This document shows, piece after piece, positions 8,413 to 16,555 of a stretch of DNA of 16,555 nucleotides (the first letter of the stretch is position 1; every line of letters starts with the position of its first letter). Under the pieces are notes generated by a model. It was not told the DNA's origin, made no database searches, and saw only the letters and a list, made by a program, of their open reading frames with translations. Source of the stretch: Ophiosphaerella korrae (Eukaryota > Ascomycota > Dothideomycetes > Pleosporales > Phaeosphaeriaceae); NCBI GenBank assembly GCA_028456385.1, contig JALNQF010000693.1:1-16555 (forward strand). Reading direction: 5' to 3'. A program made the translations under genes and the position numbers.

Positions 8413-8703
8413 TACTAAAAAAAGAAAGTATAACTAATAATTAATAGTAGAGCTATAAAAAACTTAATTTTTAAAAAGTTTATAGAAATATAAGAGATAG
8501 AATATATAATAAAGAAATACTCTTAATAACTAAGTATAATTAAAGGAAAACTATTCTAAGAACTTATTAGGTTTAAGACTATTCTCTCTATACTTAAATT
8601 AAAAGAGATAATAATTAAAAATATAATTATAGATATAACAATAATTAATAAAGAATAAGATATAATACTAAGTATACTATAGTTATAGATAACTAACCTA
8701 TAT
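8413..8703 (+). pseudogene. Aspartic protease domain, element B
   Basis: The catalytic box reads I-N-S-R-A with Asn at 8443-8445 and Arg at 8449-8451, the same Asp-to-Asn and Gly-to-Arg changes as in A. The later conserved I-L-G segment of A reads I-L-S here, near 8668. Inactive. Confidence 0.75.
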
Positions 8704-8812
8704 ATTAATTAAAGAATAAGTAAAATTAGTTACTATAAAATAGATATACTAAAGGCTAATATAAATACCTATAAAAGAGAATTCCTAGAAGAATATAAGA
8801 AATAGGAGAAAT

Positions 8813-9743
8813 AGCTTATAGAGCTAGAAGATTACTTTCTAGAATATTAACTATAGGATTTAGTAATAGAACTAGAAGAAAGTAAAGACTTAAGATAGAG
8901 CCTAGTCTACTAAAAAATAAAAGAAGAATCTAAAATTAAATAAATATTTATCTAAAACGTAATAAAAAAAAAATAGATAAGAGAATCTAAATCTTTAGTA
9001 GTATATAGACTTATATTTATAGATAAAAAAGAGATAAGTAATAAGAGACTTTACGTAGATTTTAGAAAAACTAACGTAATTATAAATAAGAACTAATACC
9101 TACTACTAAGAATTAATATAATATAAGATAGGCTAAGAAGAGTAAAGATTTTTATAAAACTAGATATTTAGAACGCTTACTACTAGATTAGAATTAAAAA
9201 AGGTAATAAATAGAAAATAGTATTTAGAATATAGTATAGACTATATAAGTACCTAGTTATACTCTTTAGCTTAATAAATACACTAGTAGTATTCTAAGAA
9301 AAAATTAATATAGTACTAAGAGAGTACTTAGACGTATTTATATTTATATACTTAGATAATATCTTTATATTCTTAGAAATAGAAGAAGAATATATATAAT
9401 ATATATATAAAGTACTAGAAAAACTAGTAGAAGCTAAAATATTCTTAAAAATAAAGAAATATAAATTCTATATAAAAGAAATAGACTTCTTTAGATTTAT
9501 TATAAAACTAGGAAAGATTAAAATTAACTTAAAGAAGATTAAGTTAATTAACAAATAGCTAATACTAAAAAACCTAAAAGAAGTATAATAATTTTATAGA
9601 CTAGCTAACTTCTATAAAAAGCTAATAGTAAGATATTCTAAAAATATAAAACTAATTATAAAACTTATAAAGAAAGATACGCTATTTAAATAGACTAAAG
9701 AATATAATAAAGTATTTAATAAAATTAAGAGAAAGTTTACTAA
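8813..9743 (+). pseudogene. Reverse transcriptase domain, element B
   Basis: The block corresponding to RPYINFRKTN in A reads R-L-Y-V-D-F-R-K-T-N at 9046-9075, here keeping the Asp that A has lost. The active-site box reads Y-L-D-N at 9349-9360 (TAC TTA GAT AAT). The block L-V-I-L-F-S-L-I-N near 9256 matches LVMPFGLTN of the family. Several stops at Gln/Trp sites. Limits are taken from A. Confidence 0.85.
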
Positions 9744-9780
9744 GAACTTAGTTATTAGAATATATAACCTAGACTTACTA

Positions 9781-10158
9781 GTAATAGTAAAAATAGACGT
9801 ATCTAACTTAGTCTATAGAATAGTACTAATATAAGAAGACCTAGAAACTAAGAAAGAATACTTAGTTAAATACTTCTCTAAGAAAATAAAGCTAGTAGAA
9901 CTTAACTACTTAATCTATAATAAAGAAATACTAGTAATCTATAAAGTATTTAGATAGTAGAGAGTATACCTATAAAGAGTAAAATACTAGATAAAGGTCT
10001 ATATAGACTATAAGAATCTTATAAAATTTATAATAAATAAAGAATTATTATAATACTATATAAGATAGTAAGAATTCTTATTAATATTTAACTTAGAAAT
10101 TATATATATAAAAGAAAAAGATAACTAATTTATAGACGCCTTTAGTAAAAGACTAAAC
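9781..10158 (+). pseudogene. RNase H domain, element B
   Basis: K-I-D-V-S-N near 9793-9810, V-Y-I-D-Y-K-N-L near 10003, and D-A-F-S-K-R near 10135-10152 correspond to the RNase H landmarks of element A at a distance of 5,413. In-frame TAG/TAA at the same Gln/Trp positions. Confidence 0.82.
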
Positions 10159-10362
10159 TTATAAGAAGAAGTAAACGCAACTAGTATAGTTCTAGTTAAG
10201 AATAAGGAAGGATACCTAATCCTAAATATACCTAAAATAGCTATAGTACTTAAAAGAGTAAGTAGTAAGCTAGATAAATAGATTTAGAAAATAATATATA
10301 AAGTATCTAAAGAAATAGAAAAACTTAAAATCTAAGAAGGATTTATATAAGCTTATAGAAGA

Positions 10363-11423
10363 ATATATATTCTAAAGAAAATTTAAAGAGAATTTATATA
10401 ATAATTTTACAAATTACTAGTATATAGTTACTAAAAGATTAATAAAACTCTTAATAGGTTACTATAAGATTACTATATTCTAAAAGTAAGATAGCTAGTA
10501 ATAGAAGTACTATAAAACTATATAGAATATTAAAAAAATAAATATAGTAGATATATACTATATAAAATACTATAACTAGTAGAAGTACTAGAATAACTAT
10601 AAAAAGTTATTATAATAGACTTTATTATAAAACTACTAAAGTCTAAAGACCTAATATTAAGAGTTAAGTATAATAGAATACTAATAATAGTAGATAAACT
10701 TATAAAGTACTTATACTTTAGACTATATAAAGAAAAAAGTAGGATAGAAGTTACTATATACTAGGTTCTAGGAACTATAATTAGTTAATATTGACTACTA
10801 GATAAGATTATTATAAATAAAGATATAAGATTTATATTAAAACTATAGAGAATAATAATAGTACAATTAGGAATTAAATATATAATATCTATAGTATACT
10901 ATCTATAAATAGATAGATAATTAGAATAAATAAATTAAATAGTAGAATAATACCTAAGATACTACTTTAACTATAACTAGAATAACTAGGTATAGTTACT
11001 ACCTATAGTATAGTTAGTATATAATAGCGCAAAGAATATAGTAATAAGAGTATTACTTTTTTTTATAAACTATAGATTTAAACCTAATATATACTAGATA
11101 CTAAGAAACTAGATATTTTAGTCTCTAAGAAGAGAAAACTTTACTAATAGACTTAAAGATATATATAAGTAATTAAGATAGGACGTAGAATTCTTATATA
11201 ACTAAATAGCTAAGTACTATAATAAGAAGTATAAAGAGAGACTCTAATTTAAAGAAAGAGAAAAAGTATAGTTAGTACGAAAGAATATTAAAAGTAAATA
11301 GCTTAGTTTAAAACTAGACTACGTTAAGATAAGACTATATAAAATTAAGAAAGAAATTATACTAGTTATATTTAAACTAAAGCTACTAAATAAAATAAAG
11401 ATATACTTAACCTTTTATATAGT
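10363..11423 (+). pseudogene. Integrase with GPY/F-like module, element B
   Basis: The first catalytic Asp is kept (GAC 10618-10620) and the Glu is kept (GAA 10924-10926), but the second Asp is now Asn (AAT 10816-10818), so the D-65-D-35-E triad is broken, unlike in A. The zinc-region His and Cys positions are Tyr. The K-L-D-Y-V-K block of the GPY/F module lies near 11320. Confidence 0.83.
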
Positions 11424-11467
11424 ACTACTTAAGATAGTACTATAAAACGTAGAACTACTAGTATATA

Positions 11468-11649
11468 AAGTAGATATATATAGAGAATAAGAAGAATAAA
11501 AAGTTAAAAAAATCTTATAGTACTAATTCTATAATAGAAGAAACTACTATTTAGTAAAATAGATAGGTATAGATAAAAGAAGATAACTATAAGAAAAAAT
11601 ATAGGAACTAGAGGATAATCTTAATTACTTTAAGAAACTAGAGGACTAC
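11468..11649 (+). pseudogene. C-terminal chromodomain, element B
   Basis: Y-Y-L-V-K-stop-I-G-I at 11545-11571 corresponds to Y-L-V-K-W-K-G-Y, with Trp as TAG. K-L-E-D-Y at 11635-11649 is the last helix. Same position relative to pol as in A. Confidence 0.78.
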
Positions 11650-11684
11650 TAAAATTAAAACCTTCTAAATCGCCTCGTAGTAAA

Positions 11685-12285
11685 CTAAAAAAAATTAGCA
11701 CTACTAGCGCTAAATAGAGAGACGTTAGGAACACTTAATATAATAAGAGCTAGAGTAGCCTAAACTATATCTTTAAGGTCTATCTTAGCCTCTAAAGTAT
11801 AAGACTATTTAGATAATTTAGTATTATTATAAGCTTTTATTTTATAAAGACGCTTAATATAAGAATAAAAATCTACTAGCTTATAAAGAGTTAGCTTATA
11901 CTTAGCCTTAGCCTTAGTAAGCTATAATAATAGTATCTCTTAAGCTTAGTTAATAGCTCGCTCTATATAACTTAGTAAGAAGAGACTATATAGAAATTAA
12001 ATACTTATACTTAGTAAGAAAAATACCTAATAGTATATACTTGTATTAAATATTAGCTAGAATATACTTATTATAGTATTTACTATCTTTTAAAGATATA
12101 AGATAAGTAAGCTTTAGTTAAGTATAATAAGTATAAAGAAATATTTTAACTTTATTATAAGTAATACAAGTAATAAGAAGAAGTTTATTATAATTAAAAC
12201 GCGAAGATATAGAGAATAATAAAGAATTAGAAATAAATAAAGAAACTAGACTAATAACTTTAGGCCTAGGATAAAGAAATAAAAA
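11685..12285 (-). pseudogene. Candidate antisense gene between pol and 3' LTR, element B
   Basis: Minus-strand frame with plus-strand triplets at 0 mod 3. It repeats the landmarks of the A copy: K-Y-F-F at 12135-12146, F-F-L-L-S-I-S around 12003-12023, R-A-I-N at 11949-11960, K-A-K-A-K near 11913, L-E-A-K-I-D-L near 11775. From K-Y-F-F to A-I-N the B copy is 15 nt shorter than A, and a further 12-nt gap lies after K-A-K-A-K; both keep the frame. The frame reaches TAG at 11685-11687 right after a T-run, where A differs by a single nucleotide. The upstream 47 codons to near 12285 also line up with A without gaps. Product unknown; the hydrophobic first half may be a membrane segment or a composition effect. 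Confidence 0.4.
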
Positions 12286-12292
12286 CCTACCT

Positions 12293-12306
12293 AGAGAGAG
12301 GAATAG
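12293..12306 (+). promoter_or_regulatory. Polypurine tract of element B
   Basis: AGAGAGAGGAATAG immediately before the TATTATAG that starts the LTR; same placement and length as in A. Confidence 0.75.
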
Positions 12307-12746
12307 TATTATAGTTATAACAAGAGATAACTAATTTAAGCTAATTAGCCTTACTATAGATAATAATAACACGTATAACCTATAGAGTAATAAATTAGAT
12401 TAGAAAACTAACTATAATAGAGATACGTAATAAATTTGTAATTTACAATCTTAGTAAATATAAAGTATAAAGCTAAGTACGTAATAAATTTGTAATTTAT
12501 AATCTTAGTAAATACAAAGTATAAAGCTAGCTAAGAAGCCTAGGTATATAGTTAGTAGTAATATATATTATTAGAATAGTATTAGTAATTTAATCTTTTA
12601 ACTATAGAACGCTAATACAAGATAGTTATAAAATATCTTCTATTATTTATAGTTATTATAGATCTTAATATAAACCTTTATTATTATCTCTTAATCTACT
12701 AACTCCTTAATAAGTACCTATAGTTAATAATAAGAGGCCTATAATA
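12307..12746 (+). repeat. 3' LTR of element B, with a different 5' half from A
   Basis: 440 bp, starting TATTATAG and ending CTATAATA, which are perfect inverted copies of each other (TGTTATAG and CTATAACA before RIP). From about 12543 to 12662 it matches the A LTR closely (shared TTTAACTATAGAACGCTAAT), and more loosely to about 12715. From 12315 to about 12540 it has no clear match to A and contains a 54-bp tandem repeat instead. In LTR terms, U3 is replaced or fast-evolving while the R/U5 side is conserved. Confidence 0.75.
12424..12531. repeat. 54-bp tandem duplication in the LTR of element B
   Basis: Two units, 12424-12477 and 12478-12531, each starting TACGTAATAAATTTG and differing only at a few sites. 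Both keep TG in TTTGTAATTTA. The first also holds TTGTAA-T-TTACAA, a 6-bp-arm inverted repeat. Position in U3 suggests duplicated promoter or enhancer-like motifs; this is inferred from position only. Confidence 0.85.
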
Positions 12747-12751
12747 GTTTA
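12747..12751. other. Possible half of a target-site duplication of element B
   Basis: GTTTA follows the B LTR directly. The matching copy cannot be checked because the 5' end of B is missing. Beyond it the minus-strand LTR of D begins, so B may have inserted into it. Confidence 0.25.
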
Positions 12752-12855
12752 CTCTAGAGTATTTACTACTAAATAGTTACATATCTTACTATACTATATT
12801 ACTTAGCCTAATTATGTATAATATAATAGCTTACTTACTACTTAGTATTATAATA
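12752..12855 (-). repeat. LTR fragment of element D
   Basis: Read on the minus strand, TATTATA starts at 12855 right after a polypurine tract, just as the LTRs of A and B start. The LTR would continue toward lower coordinates but meets the end of the B LTR after about 104 bp, much shorter than the 429-440 bp of A and B. It is probably cut off by element B. No second copy lies in the window, so the assignment rests on the junction alone. Confidence 0.5.
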
Positions 12856-12870
12856 CTATTCCCCTTTCTT
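12856..12870 (-). promoter_or_regulatory. Polypurine tract of element D
   Basis: The minus strand reads AAGAAAGGGGAATAG just before TATTATA, the same tract-LTR junction as in A and B. The run of four G is one of the few GC-rich runs left in the window. Confidence 0.7.
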
Positions 12871-13192
12871 ATACTAAGTCTATCTTTAAGCCTAGGCTTT
12901 TATTAGCTAAGTCTAGCTTATAAGTAGTTTACTTTACCTTCTAGTTAAAAACTATCTTACTATAATATTACCTCCTTTATAGTCTTATAAACTTTATCTC
13001 TTATTAGAAATCTTTACTATAAACTATATTTCTAAAATACTTTACCTATATTATTCTCTTTTAAGTATTTTTTATTTTATTATACTAGATTTTACTCTAA
13101 AGTATACTAAGTATACTTATATAAAGTATCTCTATATTAGTATAACTTAAAAGTCTCTTAATTATACTTATAAAAAGTTTTATAAAAAAGTT

Positions 13193-13225
13193 AATAATAA
13201 TAAAAAACTTTTTACTATTATTATT
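13193..13225. repeat. Imperfect inverted repeat in the D spacer
   Basis: AATAATAAT (13193-13201) pairs with ATTATTATT (13217-13225), and AAAAA pairs with TTTTT around C13208. It could fold as a hairpin, but in sequence this A/T-rich such pairs are expected by chance. Confidence 0.4.
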
Positions 13226-13279
13226 ACTTATTTACTATATAATAAGAAAATATTAAAATCTACTAAAGAGCGTACTTGT

Positions 13280-13293
13280 TATAAGGCCTTATA
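13280..13293. repeat. 14-bp perfect palindrome
   Basis: TATAAGGCCTTATA reads the same on both strands. It lies inside the D spacer, within the possible antisense frame. No function can be assigned. Confidence 0.5.
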
Positions 13294-13569
13294 CTTAGCG
13301 TTAGAGTTAGAGTAAGAAGGTAATAAGGTCTTAGTATAAGTTCTTAACTATTCTACTACTACTATTAATATTACCTCTTCTCTTACTATTTAGTCTACTA
13401 TTAGCTTATTAGATAAGTTTATTATAACTAAGAGCGCTTTATAGGCTCTATATAGTTAGGTATATTATAGAACTTCTTTCTACTAATATATCTATTATAT
13501 CCTAGCTATAGCTTTGTATATCTTATATATCCTAGTATATTATACTTACTTTTTACTTTCTTAAGTATC

Positions 13570-13740
13570 TACTAATAATTCTATAGATTAGCTTTAAGTT
13601 CTTATATATTTTTACTTACTAAGTAGCCTTTCTATTTTACTAGCTACTCTTAGAGAAACTATATACTTTAGAAGGCGTTACGTCCTATTTCTTAATATCT
13701 TTATAGGTCTTTAACTTTAAACTTATTATCTTCTTCTTTC
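13570..13740 (-). pseudogene. C-terminal chromodomain, element D
   Basis: After an acidic E-E-D-N-K-F-K-V-K-D-L (family E-Y-E-V-E-x-I-L) at about 13705-13737, the minus strand reads L-V-K-stop-K-G-Y at 13626-13646, almost the exact LVKWKGY signature with Trp as TAG. Then come S-K-N-I-stop-E (family xxTWEP) and A-N-L. This shows that D is also a chromovirus. Confidence 0.85.
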
Positions 13741-13769
13741 TAATATTAGAATTATTACTATACTAGTAT

Positions 13770-13995
13770 TTTTAGCTTAGCTAGTTCTAGTAAGCTTATA
13801 TAGAACTTAGAGTATACTTTAGTATTTTTAAGTAGTTCTAGTATTTTTATTACTAGCTTATTATCTTCTTTAACTAAAAATAGTCTAACCTTAACGTAGT
13901 TTAGTCCTTTACTAAGTTATTTTATCTATAGATTCTTTATATAAAGATACGCTTTATCTCTTTCTTTTAGCTAAAGTACTATTTTTTATTTTTAG
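13770..13995 (-). pseudogene. GPY/F-like module at the integrase C-terminus, element D
   Basis: K-E-R-D-K-A-Y-L near 13950-13975, S-K-G-L-N-Y-V-K-V-R-L-F near 13890-13925 (family KKLDHVKLGPF) and Y-I-S-L-L-E near 13790-13810 (family FHVSLLEP). This module joins the integrase core to the chromodomain in chromoviruses. Confidence 0.8.
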
Positions 13996-14149
13996 TTAAT
14001 ATATAAAATACTTTATTTCTAAGCTTTTTCTAGTTTTTATCTTATCTTATTATAGAGTTCTTATATATCTTCTACTTTAACTAATACTACTTTTATTTTA
14101 AGTTCTAGTAGTATTCTCTTAAATAAATTAGAGTATATCTTATAGTTTA

Positions 14150-14960
14150 TAAAATATAGTATTTTACTTATTACTTCTAAGTACTTATTATTATATACTA
14201 ATTATACTATAAGTAATAGTAATACCTAATTATTCTACTTCTAATTACTATAAATCCTTAGGTATATCTTTAATATCCTATTAGTCTATTCTATCTATCT
14301 ATCTATCTATAAATAATAGGCTATTAATAGCTTTCTTTTTATCTTTATTATTATAAGTAGCGTTATCTAGTAATTAGATATAAAAAGCTTATCTCTATTA
14401 CTAATAATACTTTTTAGTATCTTATATCTTTGTATTAGTATATCTAGTAATATATATCCTAGCTAATCTACTATATAGTTACTTTAGAATTTCTCTATTT
14501 TAGCGTATTTTATAAATTAGTTTATAATTACTATTATTATATTATATCCTATTCCTATTACTAAGTCCTTTAATATTAGTAGTCTTATAATAAAGTCTAT
14601 TATAATATCTATTTATAGTTCTTCTAGTATTTTAATTACTTATATTTTTCTATAGAGTATATATATCTTATACTTATTCTTCTAGTAATCTACGTATTCT
14701 TTAATAAACTACGTTACTGTTTCTTTTATCTTACTAAATCTATAGTTCTTTTAGATTAGTTTTATAGTTTATATAATCTTAGAGTACTTATATACTAAGT
14801 TATTATAGTATTATTATATAATTACTTCTTATAATTCTTCTAGAACCTTATTTATAATTCTAACTAAGTTATTAATTTCTTACTCTTCTACTAGTTATAT
14901 ATTTAGTACTAGGTATTCTTATTTATTATCTTAAAGTATAGCTTCTTCTACTACTTATCT
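14150..14960 (-). pseudogene. Integrase domain, element D
   Basis: The catalytic core has Asp at 14595-14597 (I-D-F-I-I), Asn at 14397-14399 where the second Asp is expected (I-I-S-N-R-D-K-L-F), and Glu at 14289-14291, with exact D-65-D-35-E spacing. Asp-to-Asn is a G-to-A change. The following stretch with Y-L-R-I-Y near 14255 is the family's Y-L-R-x-Y. The zinc-binding region should lie about 14700-14900; its ligands are not clearly readable. Confidence 0.86.
14289..14312. repeat. (CTAT)5 microsatellite produced inside the integrase frame
   Basis: CTAT repeats five times at 14291-14310. On the minus strand this is the integrase motif HPQTDGQTE, whose GAC/GGA/CAG-type codons become GATA repeats after C-to-T and G-to-A changes. 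Elements A (about 5497-5506) and B have the same but shorter ATAGATAGATAG stretch at the homologous site. Confidence 0.8.
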
Positions 14961-14984
14961 CTTCCTTATAATATTATATCTTTA

Positions 14985-15345
14985 GCTAAGTATATCTACT
15001 TAGCTATTTTCTTTACTTAGTATATACTAAATCTTAAATTTATACTATCTTAGTAGTTCTAACTATTATATCTACTTATCTTTTAACTTCTTACTTATTA
15101 TAAAGTATATTAAGTTCTTATAATCTATTTTAATAATTACTTCTACTACGCTTTTAGTATATACTCTCTAATATTTAAGTATATTAACTATTACTAATAG
15201 CACTTTATTATATATATTATATCTCTCCTTTTATTCTATAAACTTCTCTAAATAGTATATAATTAGATACTATTTTCTTTTATACTCTTATAGCGCTATT
15301 ACTTTATAAGCTAGATTAGATATATTAGTCTTAATTACTAAAGTC
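14985..15345 (-). pseudogene. RNase H domain, element D
   Basis: It starts with I-K-T-N-I-S-N near 15318-15338 (family DAS; the Asp is now Asn), passes Y-Y-L-E-K-F near 15250 (family YHSRKL), a Tyr-rich stretch with one of the few surviving TG/CA sites (15200), K-I-D-Y-K-N-L-I-Y-F near 15120 (family TDHKNLxYF), and ends V-D-I-L-S near 14987-15001 (family ADALS). Order and spacing match the family. Confidence 0.85.
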
Positions 15346-15599
15346 TTATTACTATAAAATTACTTTAGAACTAGTAGTATAATATAAGCTTACTTAAGTT
15401 CTTTATAAGCTTATTTCTACTCTACTCTTTATTCTTATATTATATCTTTCTTTATAAGCTTTATAAGTAGTAGTACTTTTTTAGAAAATCTTTCTATAAA
15501 GTATTAGTTAAAGTTAATAAATCTTAAGAATAATTATACGTCCTTAACTATCTTAGGTTCTTTCTATTCCTCTACTACTTTAATCTTTTCTTAGCTTAT

Positions 15600-16285
15600 C
15601 TTAACTTTATTAATACCTATTATATATCCTAAAAACTTTACTTCTATTTTATACTATTTATACTTCTCTAGCTTTAGTTATAAGTTATATTAGTTTAAGT
15701 ACTATAGTACTATTATTACTTACTCTACGTACTTACTTTTATCTTTAGAATATATTAGTATATTGTCTAGGTAAGCTATAATAAACTTATCTAAGTATTC
15801 TTATAATATATTATTAATTAGTCTTTAAAACGTTACTAGAATATTTATTAGTCTAAAGAGTATTACTATATACTTATAATATCTATAGCGTATTTAGAAC
15901 GCTATCTTTTACTCTTTACTTACTTTAATTCTTATTAAGTAGTATCTATCTTTTAGGTTTAGCTTTATAAAAATCTTAGCTTAGCTTAGCTTATCTTAGA
16001 GTTTATCTATATTTAGTAATAGGTATTAGTCCTTTACTATAATATTATTTAGTTTTTAGTAGTCTATATATATCTTTAGTAGTCTCTTCTTCTTTAGTAT
16101 AAAGAGAATTAGAAATCCTACTAATAATAAAGATTCTTATATATATCCTTTTTTTAGATCTCTATTTAGTCTTTCTTAGAGTATTACTAATTTACTTTCT
16201 ATTAATTAGTAAATAGGCCTAAAAAGTAGCTCCTTTCTTTCTTATAACTTAATTATATAGTCTTAGAGTTAGTACTTAGGTAATA
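15600..16285 (-). pseudogene. Reverse transcriptase domain, element D
   Basis: P-K-Y opens the block at about 16280, followed by R-P-I-Y-stop-L (family GPIYxLS), G-F-L-I-L-F-I-L-K-K-K near 16100-16135 (family AGFPVLFVKKKDGS), Y-I-D-Y-stop-K-L-N at about 16050-16070 (family CVDYRGLN), Y-I-V-I-L-F-R-L-I-N-I near 15860 (family YLVMPFGLTNA), and the active site Y-L-D-N at 15762-15773, followed by I-L-I-Y-S. The second active-site Asp is Asn, as in A and B. Confidence 0.9.
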
Positions 16286-16389
16286 CTAGTATATCTATTT
16301 CTTCTATAAATAAGTAGCTAAACTTCTTATATAGTACCTTCTTATCTACTATTAAATACTATTAATACGTAGGCTTAGATCTACGTACG

Positions 16390-16553
16390 TCTTTATAGTT
16401 ATTAAATAAGAGGTTCTAGTTTTTCTAATTAACTTAGAGATTAAACTCTTATAGCTATAGGAGTCCTAGTATAATATCTTTATTAGCTAAAACTAATACG
16501 TCTAGAGTAATCCTTATACTATATCCTTAAATAATAATCTCTATAGTTACTTT
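16390..16553 (-). pseudogene. C-terminal end of aspartic protease, element D
   Basis: The minus strand reads D-I-I-L-G-L-L-stop-L near 16455-16480, the conserved D-x-I-L-G-x-P-W-L segment of Ty3/Gypsy proteases, followed by E-F-N-L-stop-V-N (family HNPxIDW). The catalytic Asp box would lie beyond 16555. Confidence 0.78.
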
Positions 16554-16555
16554 AT

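Larger units (their letters stand above)
7944..11650 (+). pseudogene. pol polyprotein of element B, RIP-inactivated
   Basis: Codons start at 1 mod 3, the frame expected from A plus 5,413. The frame is open to the same extent as in A, with TAG and TAA at Gln/Trp sites and no frameshift detected at any checked motif (8425, 9037, 10615, 11542). It starts inside the linker; there is no start codon and no gag. Domains in order are linker end, protease, RT, RNase H, integrase, chromodomain, described separately. Confidence 0.87.
7944..12746 (+). mobile_element. Element B: 5'-truncated, RIP-inactivated chromovirus related to A
   Basis: Similarity to A begins abruptly at 7944 (A position 2531) and continues through linker, protease, RT, RNase H, integrase and chromodomain at a constant offset of 5,413, so no net length change occurs in about 3.7 kb. 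The 5' LTR, gag and two thirds of the linker are missing. It ends with a polypurine tract and a 440-bp LTR. Differences from A include transversions, so the two were distinct subfamilies before RIP. It has fewer CA/TG than A, suggesting longer or more intense exposure to RIP. Confidence 0.88.
12871..13560 (+). pseudogene. Spacer of element D with a possible antisense frame
   Basis: This is the interval between the D chromodomain and its polypurine tract, about 690 bp, similar in size to those of A and B. On the strand opposite to pol, codons starting at 2 mod 3 are open for about 53 codons (12989-13147) and 54 codons (13151-13312), then continue with stops at 13313, 13337, 13391, 13442, 13457 and 13484, all possible Gln/Trp codons. 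A readable part is E-R-T-C-Y-K-A-L-Y-L-A-L-E-L-E at 13268-13312, and T-T-T-I-N-I-T-S-S-L-T-I near 13355-13390. I recognise no family, and similarity to the A/B antisense frame is not evident. Confidence 0.28.
12752..16555 (-). mobile_element. Element D: RIP-inactivated chromovirus on the minus strand, running off the window
   Basis: From 16555 downward on the minus strand: end of protease, RT, RNase H, integrase, GPY/F module, chromodomain, spacer, polypurine tract and LTR fragment. Gag, most of protease and the 5' LTR lie beyond the window. It is a different family from A and B: the RT and its upstream region follow the common Ty3/Gypsy pattern much more closely. From 12841 to 16555 I count only five TG and one CA, the strongest depletion in the window, so it is probably old or repeatedly mutated. 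Confidence 0.88.
13561..16555 (-). pseudogene. pol polyprotein of element D (partial), RIP-inactivated
   Basis: One minus-strand frame (plus-strand triplets starting at multiples of 3) holds all domains: RT at 16059, YLDN at 15762, integrase Asp at 14595, chromodomain at 13638. No frameshift was found at these points over 3 kb. As in A, Gln and Trp codons are TAA/TAG. The 5' part continues past the window end. Domains are described separately. Confidence 0.88.

Noticed and set aside
13160..13225. Hairpin with A- and T-runs as a transcription terminator
   Set aside because: A bacterial-type terminator has no place in a fungal repeat, and A/T-rich inverted repeats arise by chance in this composition.
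1..16555. Mitochondrial or apicoplast origin because of high A/T
   Set aside because: The A/T comes with selective loss of CA/TG and with Ty3/Gypsy elements having all-transition LTR differences, which points to nuclear RIP-affected DNA.

Overview
The window is a block of repeat DNA from a filamentous ascomycete (Pezizomycotina) genome. I see no intact gene and no RNA gene. The sequence is strongly A/T-rich and almost emptied of CA and TG dinucleotides, while CT, CC and CG survive. That is the footprint of repeat-induced point mutation (RIP, C-to-T mainly at CpA on either strand), a process known only from fungi. Recognisable Ty3/Gypsy chromovirus proteins underneath fit a fungal host. The species cannot be named from this.

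Layout. (1) 1-322: unassigned flank. (2) 323-7348: element A, plus strand, a complete 7,026-bp chromovirus with two 429-bp LTRs and a 5-bp AAAAA repeat on both sides. One reading frame (codons starting at positions divisible by 3) runs gag, a long linker, protease, reverse transcriptase, RNase H, integrase and chromodomain. (3) 7354-7943: unassigned DNA, the other flank of A. (4) 7944-12746: element B, plus strand, a relative of A that lost its 5' LTR, gag and most of the linker. Its pol is colinear with A at a constant offset of 5,413 at every motif checked over about 3.7 kb; its 3' LTR has the same 3' half as A but a different 5' half. (5) 12752-16555: element D, minus strand, a third and more distant chromovirus. 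It carries an LTR fragment, a polypurine tract, about 700 bp of spacer, then chromodomain, integrase, RNase H, reverse transcriptase and the end of protease, and it runs out of the window. The plus strand turns from purine-rich to pyrimidine-rich near 12,750, where orientation flips.

All coding frames are dead. RIP turned Gln and Trp codons into stops, His and Cys zinc ligands into Tyr, start ATG into ATA, and the last Asp of the RT motif YLDD into Asn in all three copies. A keeps more CA/TG than B or D, so it is probably the youngest.

The most unusual signal lies between pol and the 3' LTR in A and B. An antisense frame can be followed through both copies, and the two length differences inside it are 12 and 15 nt, both multiples of three, although pol next to it shows no net length change. 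This suggests that this chromovirus group carried an additional antisense gene there. D has a possible counterpart. No CRISPR array, operon or bacterial-type system is present.
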